From Pelecanus crispus (taxonomy: Eukaryota; Chordata; Aves; Pelecaniformes; Pelecanidae), in assembly GCF_030463565.1 (NCBI RefSeq), contig NC_134652.1, positions 20,251,397 through 20,315,396 on the forward strand: DNA of 64,000 bases. Direction: 5' to 3'. Within the stretch, counting starts at the first letter, position 1; every line of letters begins with the position of its first letter. Made by a program: the position numbers and the translations under genes. This document shows positions 11,001 through 23,000 of the stretch, in pieces. Below the pieces are notes generated by a model. That model was not told the DNA's origin. It was given only the letters and a program-made list of their open reading frames with translations, and searched no databases.

Positions 11001-14000
11001 AAAAGCATTAGGAAATACTTGACCTCCAACACAGCCTATGGTAAAACTGGCATTCGCGATGTCCATCTTGAACTGAAAAATTTGACTATGTGTGGACGCA
11101 AAGGAAACCTGCACTTCATCCGCTTTCCCAGCTGTGCTATGCACAGGTTCATACAGATGGGTAGTGAAAAGAACTTCTCCAGCTTGCACACTACGCTCTG
11201 CGCCACAGGAGGTGGAGCTTATAAGTTTGAGGAGGACTTCCGAATGGTATGTGAACAGTTCATATGGGTTCAGCGGGAAGTACTTTGGGAAAACATCATG
11301 GGAGTCCTTCTGTTAAAACTTGCAGGGAAAATAACTTTTTTTTTTTTTGGTCCATCCTAACTGGTTAAGAGTAACAGAATCAATTAACGTTTGTTAATTG
11401 TTGGAGTCCCTGAGAACATGGAGGGGGCAGGGCAGGGTATTCTACTGAAGTATTACTGTGCAGGATGTCTTCAGTAAATGTTTTTCAGCTGTAGAGTTGA
11501 ACTGGAAGTTACCTCATGGCTATCGCAGCTCGGCACTTCTCTCCATAGCTTTGGCTTTATCTGGCATGAATATGCAATTTACAGTGAGGGACCAGTCTCT
11601 TGTCATCTCAGCTGCAATATAGTCAATGTAGCAACTGAAGCCGGGGCTGTTTTGCTAGCCATTGTACAAAAATATGAGGTCACAGAGCAAATTGCTGGTG
11701 GACTTAGGCATGAAATCTCATATTTCTGCAGTGTTAGTTAACATGATTCTGTGTGCTGCAACAGTTGTAGGTAGTTTAAGAAAAACACTATAAAGGCCGG
11801 CTGAGGTGTTTTGTAGCATAGAGCCATTGGTGAAGTGCACTCACACATGAGTGCGTGCTTTGGACACCTCTTACGCATATCCACTTCTGCACCTTCCTTT
11901 ATAGCAAGTATTTCTTGGCTCAAACTGTAATATCCATAGAGTATTACAGAAGCAAAATACTATCCATTACATGAAGGTTTGCTTGCTTAATCTCTCTCAA
12001 AGGGCTGAGTGTCCTGGGTACTAGCACTTCAATTGTCACACTTCGTTAGCCATTGTAACAGCAGCTGGCTATCTCAGTGTGTTCTGCTGACTGTAAATTG
12101 ACATTGGACAACAGCTTCAGGATTGCTCTCTCAAAGCATTGAAATGTCCGTTTCAAACACTTGATCACTGTAATGCACGTGTAGAAGTAGAGAACGTGTG
12201 CAAGTCTAATATCCTGCTGTTGCAGGTTTCAGTATTGTCTGATGCCTTACATGGTGATTCTGTGGAGGAGGCTTTAAATGCTTCTAAGTAATGGAAACAG
12301 TAACAATGTGGAAAAACTAAAGTTTGTTTGTGAATGTTGTTAATTTCATAACAAAATCTGGCTAAATGCTAGGAAACTCATCAAACTGATATAGTTAACA
12401 TGCTTTTGTTCTGGCCCTTTATTTCCCTATTGTTGTGGTTTAACCCCAGCCAGCAACTAAGCACCACACAGCCACTCGCTCACTCCCTGTATCCTGGTGG
12501 GATGGGGGAGAGAATCGGAAGTGTAAAAGTGAGAAAACTCATGGGTTGAGATAAGAACAGTTTAATAATTGAAATAAAGGAAAATAGTAGTAGTAACAAT
12601 AACAATATAATAGTAATAATAATATACAAAGCAAGTGATGCATGATGCAATTGCTCACCATCCACTGACTGATGCCCAGCCAGTTCCCGAGCAGCGATCG
12701 CTGCCCCCCAGCCAACCCCCCTAGTTTATATACTGAGCATGACGTCATATGGTATGGAATAGCCCTTTGGCCAGTTTGGATCAAATATCCTGCTGTGCCC
12801 CCCCCAGCTTCTTGTGCACCTGGCAGAGCATGGGAAGCTGAAAAGGCCTTGACTAGAGTAAGCACTACTTAGGAACTACTAAACCATCAGTGTGTTATCA
12901 ACATTACTCTCATACTAAATCCGAAACACAGCACTATGCCAGCTACTAGGAAGAAAATTAACTGTATCCCACCCGAAACCAGGACACCTATGTACATGCT
13001 TTTAAGTTATTTGTCTTTCGTGGTATTTCTGGATGCTTATGGGACTTCCAGGATTGCGTAGACTTAGGAAAAAAGATCCAACATATTGCAAAACAGCATT
13101 CAAATCCCAAAGAAGGACTCCTTCTAAGATTGCAGCAGCTTTTTCTCCTTAAAATAGACAAGCAGACACCCTGTTGTTACTTCCCTGTTCCAGTGTCTAA
13201 TTCTGAATCCCCAGATGAGTTAAATGGATTTGATCTAGACATCTCTGCTTTTGTGTGTTAACAAATAAAATAAAATTGGGAGGCATCTTCTGTTTACCTT
13301 AAGCCTGTCTTCTGTGCCATAGAAAGGCAACTAAATCTACAAAGCTAGCTAGAGAGCTGACCTTCCTCTCACGTGATCCACAGTGTTGGATAGAAGGAGA
13401 CCTGGAGAAGTCTCCATGGACTGCTTGGTCACTGCTGGCAATAACAATCAGTAACCTGGTAAATCATGTGATTCATTCTTAAGATCTGAATGCTTCCCCT
13501 AGAAGTAGGAAAACTGACTCTGTTCATTAAACTAGACTACAGAAATAATTTTACCAACCATGTGGTTAGACTTAATGTTCGTTGAAGAGCCATCAATACC
13601 AACCATGTGGTTAGACTTAATGTTCATTGAAGAGCCATCAATAAGTAATTCACTAAAAGGACTGTTTCTAGCTTAGTGTTTTTTCTGGGTTTTGTTTTTT
13701 TTGTTCAGGGTTCCCTCCCCCCCACCGCCCCTTCCTGAATGACTGGTCTTATGACTGGCTGACTTTATTTTCGTGTAACGGTGTTAAGGCATGGATAAAT
13801 CTGTCACCTAATTCTGATAATTCCCCCTCCTTTCCCCAATTACGTGCTGTCACCTCGCATATTCTGTAAATGCTCAAGTAATACCACTTCTGTAAAAGTA
13901 AGGAGTACATAGACTTATTTGCTTGTGTACCTGTAATATAAATCTCTTTATACTCTGACTCCTCCATGGTAGCACATGCACATTACTTGCACAAAAGTAT

Positions 14001-17000
14001 GCTGTTAATGTAATGAGGAATACATTTTTAGACTGTCACTCAGTTTTGTAAAGCAAGTCAATGTAAAGGATATATGGGGGAATGAGGGGAGAAAGGACTA
14101 TTCATACTTTTGTCTAAAACCTGCTCTATTGCAAAATTCCTGCTGATTGCAGTGGCTCCAAGGTGGGATCTTTGTATTCCTTTCCTGAACAGGCACCTAC
14201 AGAACCTGTCTTGTCTTGATAGGAATTTTACTGCTAGCTTCAGTGGAAGCAGGATCTGGGGCAAAAGCCAATCATGTAATAAAGAACATTTGGAGCAGGG
14301 GAGGAAGAAAATCTGTTACAAACACAAACTTAAACTCAGGCCTTGACCCTCTGCATAACCAGTAAGAAAAATGCTTTAAGAGTAAACTTGGACAGTTGGA
14401 CAGTTATTTTCTTGTGCCAGTTATTAGCTGATTCTAAGGCTTGACTTTGTGGTGTGAACCAAATGCCTGCGGATGACTAGTAGACTGTATTTGTCTTAAA
14501 ACAAATAAACTCACTGTCCTGTGCTGTAGGATGAGTAAGCTGTGGAACTCTAGGTTAGCCTAAGACAATCAAAGTTAGTGTAAGACACTCAAAAATCTTG
14601 TTGCACCTCACTTGCTTGAGGAGGCTGGACACTGCTGGCCTGTAGTGTGTAGACTGGGCTGGAGTTGAAAGTGGCATCCACAGAACAGGTGAAGTAACCA
14701 TGCTACCTTCTGTTACCACCACTGCAAGAAGCTAGGAGACTCTTTGGAGGGAATGGGGAGAAGCAATGTGCATCTTTTCCCTGCCAAGAGAGGGAAGAGA
14801 TCCTTACAGCCAGCTGGGTGAGAGGGCAGATCCTCTGCAGAGTATCCCAGACTAGTGCTTTTTTTGCCCAAAGCTAGTGCAGAGTCTATCTTCTCTTCTG
14901 TCTCTGCAAATGTTGGGCTTACCCTTTATTTGCATTAGACTCTGTCTTGTTTGAATGTGAGTGGATATTTCCCAGCCTCAGGTATGGAATGACCTGGGGG
15001 GAGTACCTCATCTGAGCTCAAAAAGAAGCAGGGTTGGGGGTTCAGGTGAAGATATTCAAAATATATAGGAAGCAAAATTTGTCTTTATGGAAGTGGAGGA
15101 GAGGTAATGGGAGGGAGATGGAAGGAAAAGCTAGACTGTAAGCTGTTATAAGAAATAAAAACTGGAGCAATGCCTAGAAGGCATATAAAAGCCACAGTGA
15201 TATAGTAAATGAGGCTGCTGTTGTTGATAATTAAAAACTTACAAGACGTTGTGTTCCTAACAGTTTCTTACAGAAAAAAATTCGTGCTTCTGATTGAAAG
15301 TCCAAGAGACAGATGAACTCGTAACTGCATTTAGGTTTGAATATTCCTGTGCTTGCCAGAACTCCGTAACAGTGTGAAAATTCAAACTGGGTGAAATCTT
15401 TCATGAGCTGGAGCTTCATTGAAAAGATGCCTGCACACCAGTGTTGATCCATTAGGCTGCAACCCTGCTGCATATATGTCATGGCTGCCCTAAGCTCACT
15501 TCTTGAGGACTGGGCTGTTTCATGTGTTCCTTGCTGAGGTGGAAATACTGATCCATAGAGAAACATGTGACTCAAGCCTTTGACTTCTGTGCTTCCATAC
15601 TTCAAAGCAGCAGCAAGTTGGTACCATGATTTTTTCCTTTTATATGGTCTGGTACTTGAATACAGCTAAAAATTGATTGACATTATGCATATTATTTTAA
15701 AAAAAAAAAAACAAACCACAAACCACCAAACCCAAGCAAACACCAAACCAAAAAAAAACCCCTAAACTTGAACATACAGTACCATTTTCCAGCACTTCTT
15801 GCAAGTGTACATCAAGAGGCAGGCTTTCATTGTCCTTTGAGTAGTATCTGTAAGCAGTAACAACAGACCTTTTGTGTATCTTTGAAATCCACTGGGTTTC
15901 AGGAGTTTGTTGCTACGGTGTGAACTGTCATGGGGAAGCGTCCCCTACTTCCTTGCTGTGTTGCACCTGCTTGTAAACATGGTTAAAGTCCTGAGTCCCT
16001 CCTTTTGATGGTCCTGACGAGTTCCTTGAGGTCCAAAGTGTTTTATTCCCTCCCTCCCCCTGGTATTTAAAAAAAAAGTCTAAAATAAAGAGGAATTTCT
16101 ACATTTTGGCCGTAATGCAGAAAAATTGTTCTTGTAAAAAATGTACATATGGTTTCCCTGTAACCATCATCAATTTTCCCTCCAGGGCCCTGTATACTAC
16201 TTTGTCCTGCAGTTCTTCGTCTCATAGCACAACTTCCTGACATGAAACTTCTCTAGAGAGGCACTGCACTGAATATAGAGGAGTGCAGAGCAGGATAAGT
16301 TGACCACTATGCTGTCTGCCCTCACATTAGGGATTGTAAAGGGCTGGAAAATATCTGCAAGTACATTTTGTAAATAGTTGTAGGAAAAACGTCCAATTAA
16401 AATGTGCTTCTATACACAGCTCCCATTTTTGCTTTGCATTTTTGCACATAAACTTGAGTTCCTGCAAGGAGAAGATGTTTGAACAGCTGAAAGATGAGGA
16501 CAAGTGGCGTGTGGTAGGTCAGGTGATGGCACCAGAAAAAAAAAAAGTTTGCCTACTCATACATTAGTTAGAACGTTTACAGGTACATCTATTTTGTCAT
16601 GCACGTTTGCTGCTTGAGTCATTGTGAGCAAAGAAACAAATAGAGAAAAGGCAGTTCTGTATGCAGGGAAAGGGACTGGGGAGTTGTGAACCTGGCTCTA
16701 TCATGGCTTCTTGTACAAGTCTGGGTTACTAGGTTTCTTGCAGCTGTGCCCTCATTCGTGTTTAGAAACAAGAACAGTGGTGGCTCACTGGGCTCTTTGG
16801 AGCCTCAGGACTGGTGGCTGCAGAGCTCAAGGTTCTCTGAATGAAGGCGGATCGAAGTGGAGTACTGATGCCAGTCTTGCTCCTTCCAAAAATGAAAACC
16901 AGACTGCTGCAACAACACAGGAAAATAGTTTTTCAGTCTGCTATGAATATCATATGTGAAAGAAAGCAGTAATGTTTTTTTTCTGCTTACAGTATATCAG

Positions 17001-20000
17001 CTGTTAAATATAGCAGAGAGCTATAAAAAGCAGAGCAAATTCTAGTATGTCTTTTATACATGGAGGGCTGGACCTAATAAAACTCCTATGCTTAGTGGTT
17101 GAAAAAGAACCTTTGAATAGTTTCTTTTGTTCTGTCCTTATGAAATTGTTGGGCTTGCTTACTGGAGAGTTTGTAGAAACAAGAATTTTGTCTGTGTTTT
17201 TGCACTGATGCCAGAAGTGTTTTACTCTTAATTTGTATTGCTTGCTCATGTCTTGCAAGGTCTCTCGCTGGTGCTTACCTATTTATAAAAGCATAACATG
17301 GATGAGACAAAAGCAGCTTGTGGCTGGGTATTTGGCTTGCGGGAGAAGAGAGGTTTTGACAGTGGGGGCCATAAATCTGCTAATGACTTGTCTTCATATA
17401 GCAGGGTTCTGGTTTGTAGCATGTTTGTGCATGCTGCATCTGTGTTGGATTGTGTTTGGTCATGCATCTAGCTCATACAGTAAGATGAGGAAATTGAGAC
17501 TGTACAGCACACAATCTAGAGAAAGATCATGGTTAGTATAGGATCTTTCCTTATTTTGGCTAGCTATGTGCAATGTTAGTTGGGTTTTAACAAAATAAAT
17601 AAATCCTTTTAGTGGGCTCCTTCCAGTGTCTGTTGTGAGAAAGAGTGCATGAAACATACAATACAAGGCATTAACATAATAAATATCTCTTGATTGGAGC
17701 TTTCCTCTCAGTCTAATAACAAGAAATTGCTGAAATCAAAGATACTTGCAAGGTAGCCTTAAGATTTTTGTAACATTTCTTTAAAAACCCTTTCTCCTGA
17801 TTTGTGTCTGTTCTTTTTATTTGCTGGCTAAATGGTTCAAGTCTTTTATGCTGCATTTCTGTAATTGTAATTTCTGTAGCCATGTGGTAACCAAGAAAAA
17901 AATATGAAGGGATTGCAAAAGTTACAGGAGGAAATACTGAAACAGGAAGAAATTGTCTATCTCCTATGTCTCTATTGCCCTGTGAATAACTGGATCTATG
18001 TTGAGGTCTTTGAGACTGCTGGTTTGGGGTTTTTTGTCTTATTTCTTTTCTATGGTTCCAGGATTCGAGGACTAGCAAGTATAACAAAAGGGCAGATTCA
18101 AAGAGTAGAATGGCTTTCTGTTAAGGCAAGTTAGAGCTATGTACAAGTAGAGAAAAAAACTTAAGGGGAGAGATTTAAATAGCTCAAAAGAATGTAACCT
18201 ATTGACCATGCCCGTTCCACAGAAATATCTTTTCTCTTTATAGTGACTTAATATAGCTTCCAGAATTAAAAATAGGAGGTAGTTAGCCTCGTAAATCTTC
18301 TCCATTAGCTGTTACAAAAACATCCTGCAATATGCAAATGTTTGAGAACCAGCTCTATGCTGTATAACTCCCAATTGTTCCTAATACCCTGTTGCTTTTT
18401 CTGCTAGAAAGTGGAGTTAGGTAAGACCTACTTTGCAGGTGTGAGGATGCAAATGACGTCAAGGTTTGGACAGGCAACTTTACTAGTTTTTCTCCCTCTC
18501 CTCTCCCTAACACAAGTCTAAGCTCAATGTCATCTGGAAAGGAGACTTTCTACAGATTGTCACTATATCCTATTTCGAGAAAGGGATGTGATTTCCAATT
18601 CTAGTAAACAGAAAGCTATGGCAAGTAGATGAGTCTGTTTAAGTACAGTCATGGGTGACCTATGAGATCTCAGACGGAATGTCCTTTTTAAGCTCTTGTA
18701 ATTCTTTTTCTGCCTTCTGTTGCAGTTATATTTTTATGAACATTTTGCTGGGGGCATGGGCCTGACAATATTTTTGCTTGGGTTTTTTTGTTATTGTTTT
18801 TCACCAAACATCGGGAATACCCTATTTTTCATGAGCTGTTTTAAAGTGCTCATCATAATTTAAAGAATTGGTGCTCTCAGATTACTGGTGACATGTACTG
18901 AGAATAATGCAAATCTTTGAAGCATAACCCACTGCATATTTAATGCATATTAACATAAGCATGTGCACTTTGTAAGGCTTTAACTGTCTTGTTCTTTAAC
19001 TGAAGTTTCTTGATCTTAATGCTTCTGTTGAATATTTCATTAAATTGCTGGAAAAGGTAGTTGGATGATGAGTTTAAAGCACACTGCATCCTGAGGAATG
19101 CTGCTGTGCAGGCACGTGTCAGATACTGTCCAAAAGATGCAGAATGCAGCTCCTCTTGGGATGGGGGTGAGGGGAAAGATATTTATTGCTTCAGAATACT
19201 GAGAGTGGGGAAATGTTTCCTGCTTGCAGAACAGGGAATACGTCAAAGACAAAGGAACTAAAAGAAGTTACTGCACAGCACATTGCTGTTTTGGGAGGTA
19301 CCTGTTGTCAGGCAGATAGCAAACTCCTTTTATTGCGGGCTTCATGCTTAGACGGATCTTTGTACTGTTTAAATAGTGTAATTTGTTACTATTAAAGTGA
19401 TCAAAGCGCTTCAGTGGAGCCTTTTGTCCTTCTCAGTGTTGTATTATACTAGGAAATGTTTGTTTATTAATTTCTTGTTGTTCTTTTCCAGATTGCTGAT
19501 CTACAACTCCATAAACTGGATGAGTTGGACTGTTTGATCCAGGGCCTCCTTTATGTTGATTCTGTTGGTTTCAATGGCCAACCAGAGTGCTATTATTTTG
19601 AAAATCCTACAGATCCTGAACAGTGCCAGAAAAAGCCTTACTGCCTTGATAATCCATATCCTATGCTGCTGGTTAACATAGGCTCAGGGGTCAGCATCCT
19701 AGCTGTGTATTCTAAGGACAACTATAAGAGAGTCACAGGATCCAGGTAAACTTTAATTCTATGTTCTTTTAATTCTGTTTTCTTTTCTCCTTAATAATTG
19801 AACAGATAGAACCAGTGTGACTAGCAGGTGCAGCCCCAAATTGTGCTTGTCTTCCCATTCCTTTTAAAAGCCCACCTGTAGCAAGGCTGGAAATACCCTA
19901 GGGTTCCTTCAGAGCAGGGGGTCTATCTCAGGGAAATCGCGGATCCATTCAACTTTGGAGCTGCCTTAGCCTCTTCTTGGTGTTCTTACCTACTTTCTAT

Positions 20001-23000
20001 CTCTTGCTGTGAACTGCCAAAATAAAGCTGTCCCAGTAAATAAATCTTCTCTCCGCTGCTTTGATCTCCCAGAACAGCCAAAGCAGTGAAAGAAAAATGT
20101 TTAGGTTAAACAAAAACCTTTTGCTTAGTAGTTAGGATGTATCCAGGATATAGGAAAACTTTGTAGAATTACCTGCTACTACTGGATTTTGGCAGAAGAA
20201 TCTCACTAGATCTCTTGTTTCTTTACTGATTGTACTAGTCTTTGGACCATGCTGGTAAATTAAGGAATGCCAGTGTGTAAAGACTAGAATCTGATTGTCT
20301 GTATTCTTACTTTGTCCTCAGCATGATTTTAGCCTGGGTCAGCTGGTGCTCTCTGAAATGATCTATAGGGTACAGCTGAGTTGAAATGGTCTCTGGCCTG
20401 TGTTGAATAAGAGATTAGATGTGACAGCTCTGTTTAGGAATTCAGGAGTTCAGTAGTGTGGATGGAGAATTTTGTTCTCAAGGCCAAAAAACATCCTGAG
20501 GCATGTTTAAGTTTACTCTATAGATGTGGCAACAGTGCTTACATACAGGAAACCACTTTAGTTACGAATGTGTCTATCCAGACTAGTAGTAAAAATACGA
20601 ATAAATCTATCCCACTTTTTTCTTATACATGCAAACTAAATTGATGTACTTCATTTTTAGTAATCTTGTGATCTTAAAAACAAACAAACAAACCACCAAA
20701 ACAGAAACCTAAAAAAATCCCCTTCCAAAACAACAACCAGAGAAGCTTTTTGGATTTGCTATAGTCCCTTCCAAAGCTGCATTCTGTTCTTCAGTGCATG
20801 GTACATATTAATAAAGTTTCTCCTGTATACTGCACATGACTGCATATGTGTCTTCGGTTGCCTTATCTAGGGTATATATTTGCCACAGTAGTAGCCATGA
20901 GCCATTTTTCTGTATACAGTACAGATGAACGCAAGTTGAATGGAAGAGGTATTGGTTTTCTTGCAATTCTGGTTGTTTTTCAAGCATAGTCCTTTTGATA
21001 TCTGTAGGTGTGCTTCAGATCCTTTCTACTACAAAAGGAAAAACATGACTGCAGTGGGTTGCTAACTTGTTATAGATGATGAAATCAATATTGTCTTGTG
21101 GATGGTGTGCAGAGCTTCCTACAGTTCAGATACTAAATATATTATGGTGCTACTAGATGTGTTCTGAAAAACTTGCCTGATAATCCAAGAGCACTGACTC
21201 GTGTTCCTTTTTGACCTCCTGTGGGTTTTTGTGAAGTGCAAGTATGGTGTCTCACTGATCCTCTTGTTTACAGTGGCTCCGATCAGTGTGACTGCAATCA
21301 GTGCAAATAAGTGAACTTTCTCAAGTGTTAAGAAAGAATGAGGAAGGATGTAGAGGTTAGTAGGTTGAAGTTCATGTCTGTTAAGACTGAAGAATCCAAA
21401 GTAGAATTTTAATGAAATGAGTTAGCAACCTGTTATGCTCAGTCAAATACTCCCTGCTAAATTTATATAGTCAGTAAATATTATACTTGAGCCCGTGCAA
21501 GATATTAAAGTGGCTGCTCCTTGCTCAGAATTCTTTGAAGGGCTGAGGCATTCAGGGCTGATGCTAGCCTTGCTTTGAACAGGAACCAACCAGGCTGCTT
21601 CCTGCAACTAGCTAGGGGAACAAGATCTGTCTTGGCTGCCTGTCCCTGCATAGATATTTAGCTTTGATCACTGTTTACTCTTTCATCGCTGACTGAAGTG
21701 ATCTGCTGGCTAATTATTCTTGCACAAGGAAAACTTGCTGGAGTGCTACAAATAGCAAACTGACATCTGCGGTGTTGGATTGGACCTTATTCTCAGCTAA
21801 GCCTTTATTTAGCATCATTTCTCCTATTGAAATATTAAGGACTTAAGAGTGGTTCAGTTAAAACTACGCTGGATGACATTTCTTTTAAATAGAAGCTCAA
21901 TTTAGGGTGTCTGTCTTCGCTTCTCTGAGGGAGGAGTTGCAAGATATAGTTGGTAGCTGCACAGACCGTGCTGAAAACAGGAGTCTGAAGAGCTGTGGTA
22001 AAAGCTGGTTCAAGCTGCTGGTCTGAAGGAACTGTGCTTTTCTAGTCTTGGAGGAGGAACGTTCCTGGGCCTGTGCTGTCTGCTGACTGGCTGTGAGACG
22101 TTTGAAGAAGCACTAGAAATGGCCGCAAAAGGAGACAGCACCAATGTGGATAAGCTGGTGAAAGATATTTACGGAGGAGACTATGAGCGGTTTGGCCTTC
22201 AAGGGTCTGCTGTAGCCTCAAGGTACATGTTAATTGAGCTGTTTTTAAGGAGTTCCTTGGAAAACTTAACTGTGCATGATGAACTGAGTGCGTAATCCCT
22301 GGACTATGCACTATGTCCATGTGAAAATGTCACTCTGAATGTATCATGTGGTTTGTCCTTAGATCTCTCACCTACTTCTTACTCTTTTTTTTTTTTTTTT
22401 TTTAAACTGGTATAAGCAATGCTTGATGTAGTTTGCTTCCATTTAAGTTACAGTTATTTTAGCAGAAGTGTCTTTGCTCATTGTTCTGCCTTTCCAATGA
22501 GATCCCTTTTCGCATGTTCAAATCTGTCTCAAATCGATGGATATCAAATCCAAGCAAAGCTTATTAAATGATAAAATTTGTAAAGGCTTTTAGCACTCCT
22601 AAATAACTCATATTAAAAGGAATAATCTTCCTCACACAGCTTTGGCCATATGATGAGTAAAGAAAAGAGAGATTCCATCAGTAAAGAGGACTTGGCCAGA
22701 GCTACTTTGGTCACCATCACCAACAACATAGGTTCTATTGCTCGCATGTGTGCATTGAATGAGGTAAGATGGCATATTTACTATAAGCTTAAAACCTTTA
22801 GAAACAACATAGTAAGATTATCAGAATACAAAATGAAAATTGCTGGTATAGGAGGTGTGTAACTGGCCTTGGTAAATATGCATATATTTAACGTTGGGCC
22901 CTAACTCTTGTGATTTGTGTTACGTGTTTGCTTAGATGCAAAGTGTAAGGTACTTCAAGTTTCACAAGAAGAGGGGAGAAAAGTTGACTGTAAAGATCTC

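Larger units (their letters stand above)
11247..19491 (+). other. PANK1: PANK1 intron 2
   Basis: This 8.2 kb intron contains an antisense solo LTR (12431-12986), a 2 x 45 bp tandem duplication (13552-13641) and an A/C-rich tract near 15.70 kb. A 124-codon minus-strand frame at 15231-15605 resembles nothing I know and is within the range expected by chance. Nothing else is recognised. Confidence 0.85.

Noticed and set aside
10884-11360. A 158-codon frame starting in intron sequence before PANK1 exon 2
   Set aside because: It is exon 2 with accidental read-through at both ends. The acceptor at 10893 and donor at 11247 agree with the PANK1 protein.
15231-15605. 124-codon minus-strand frame in PANK1 intron 2
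   Set aside because: No similarity to known proteins and no good splice or polyA context. A few frames of this length are expected by chance in 64 kb.
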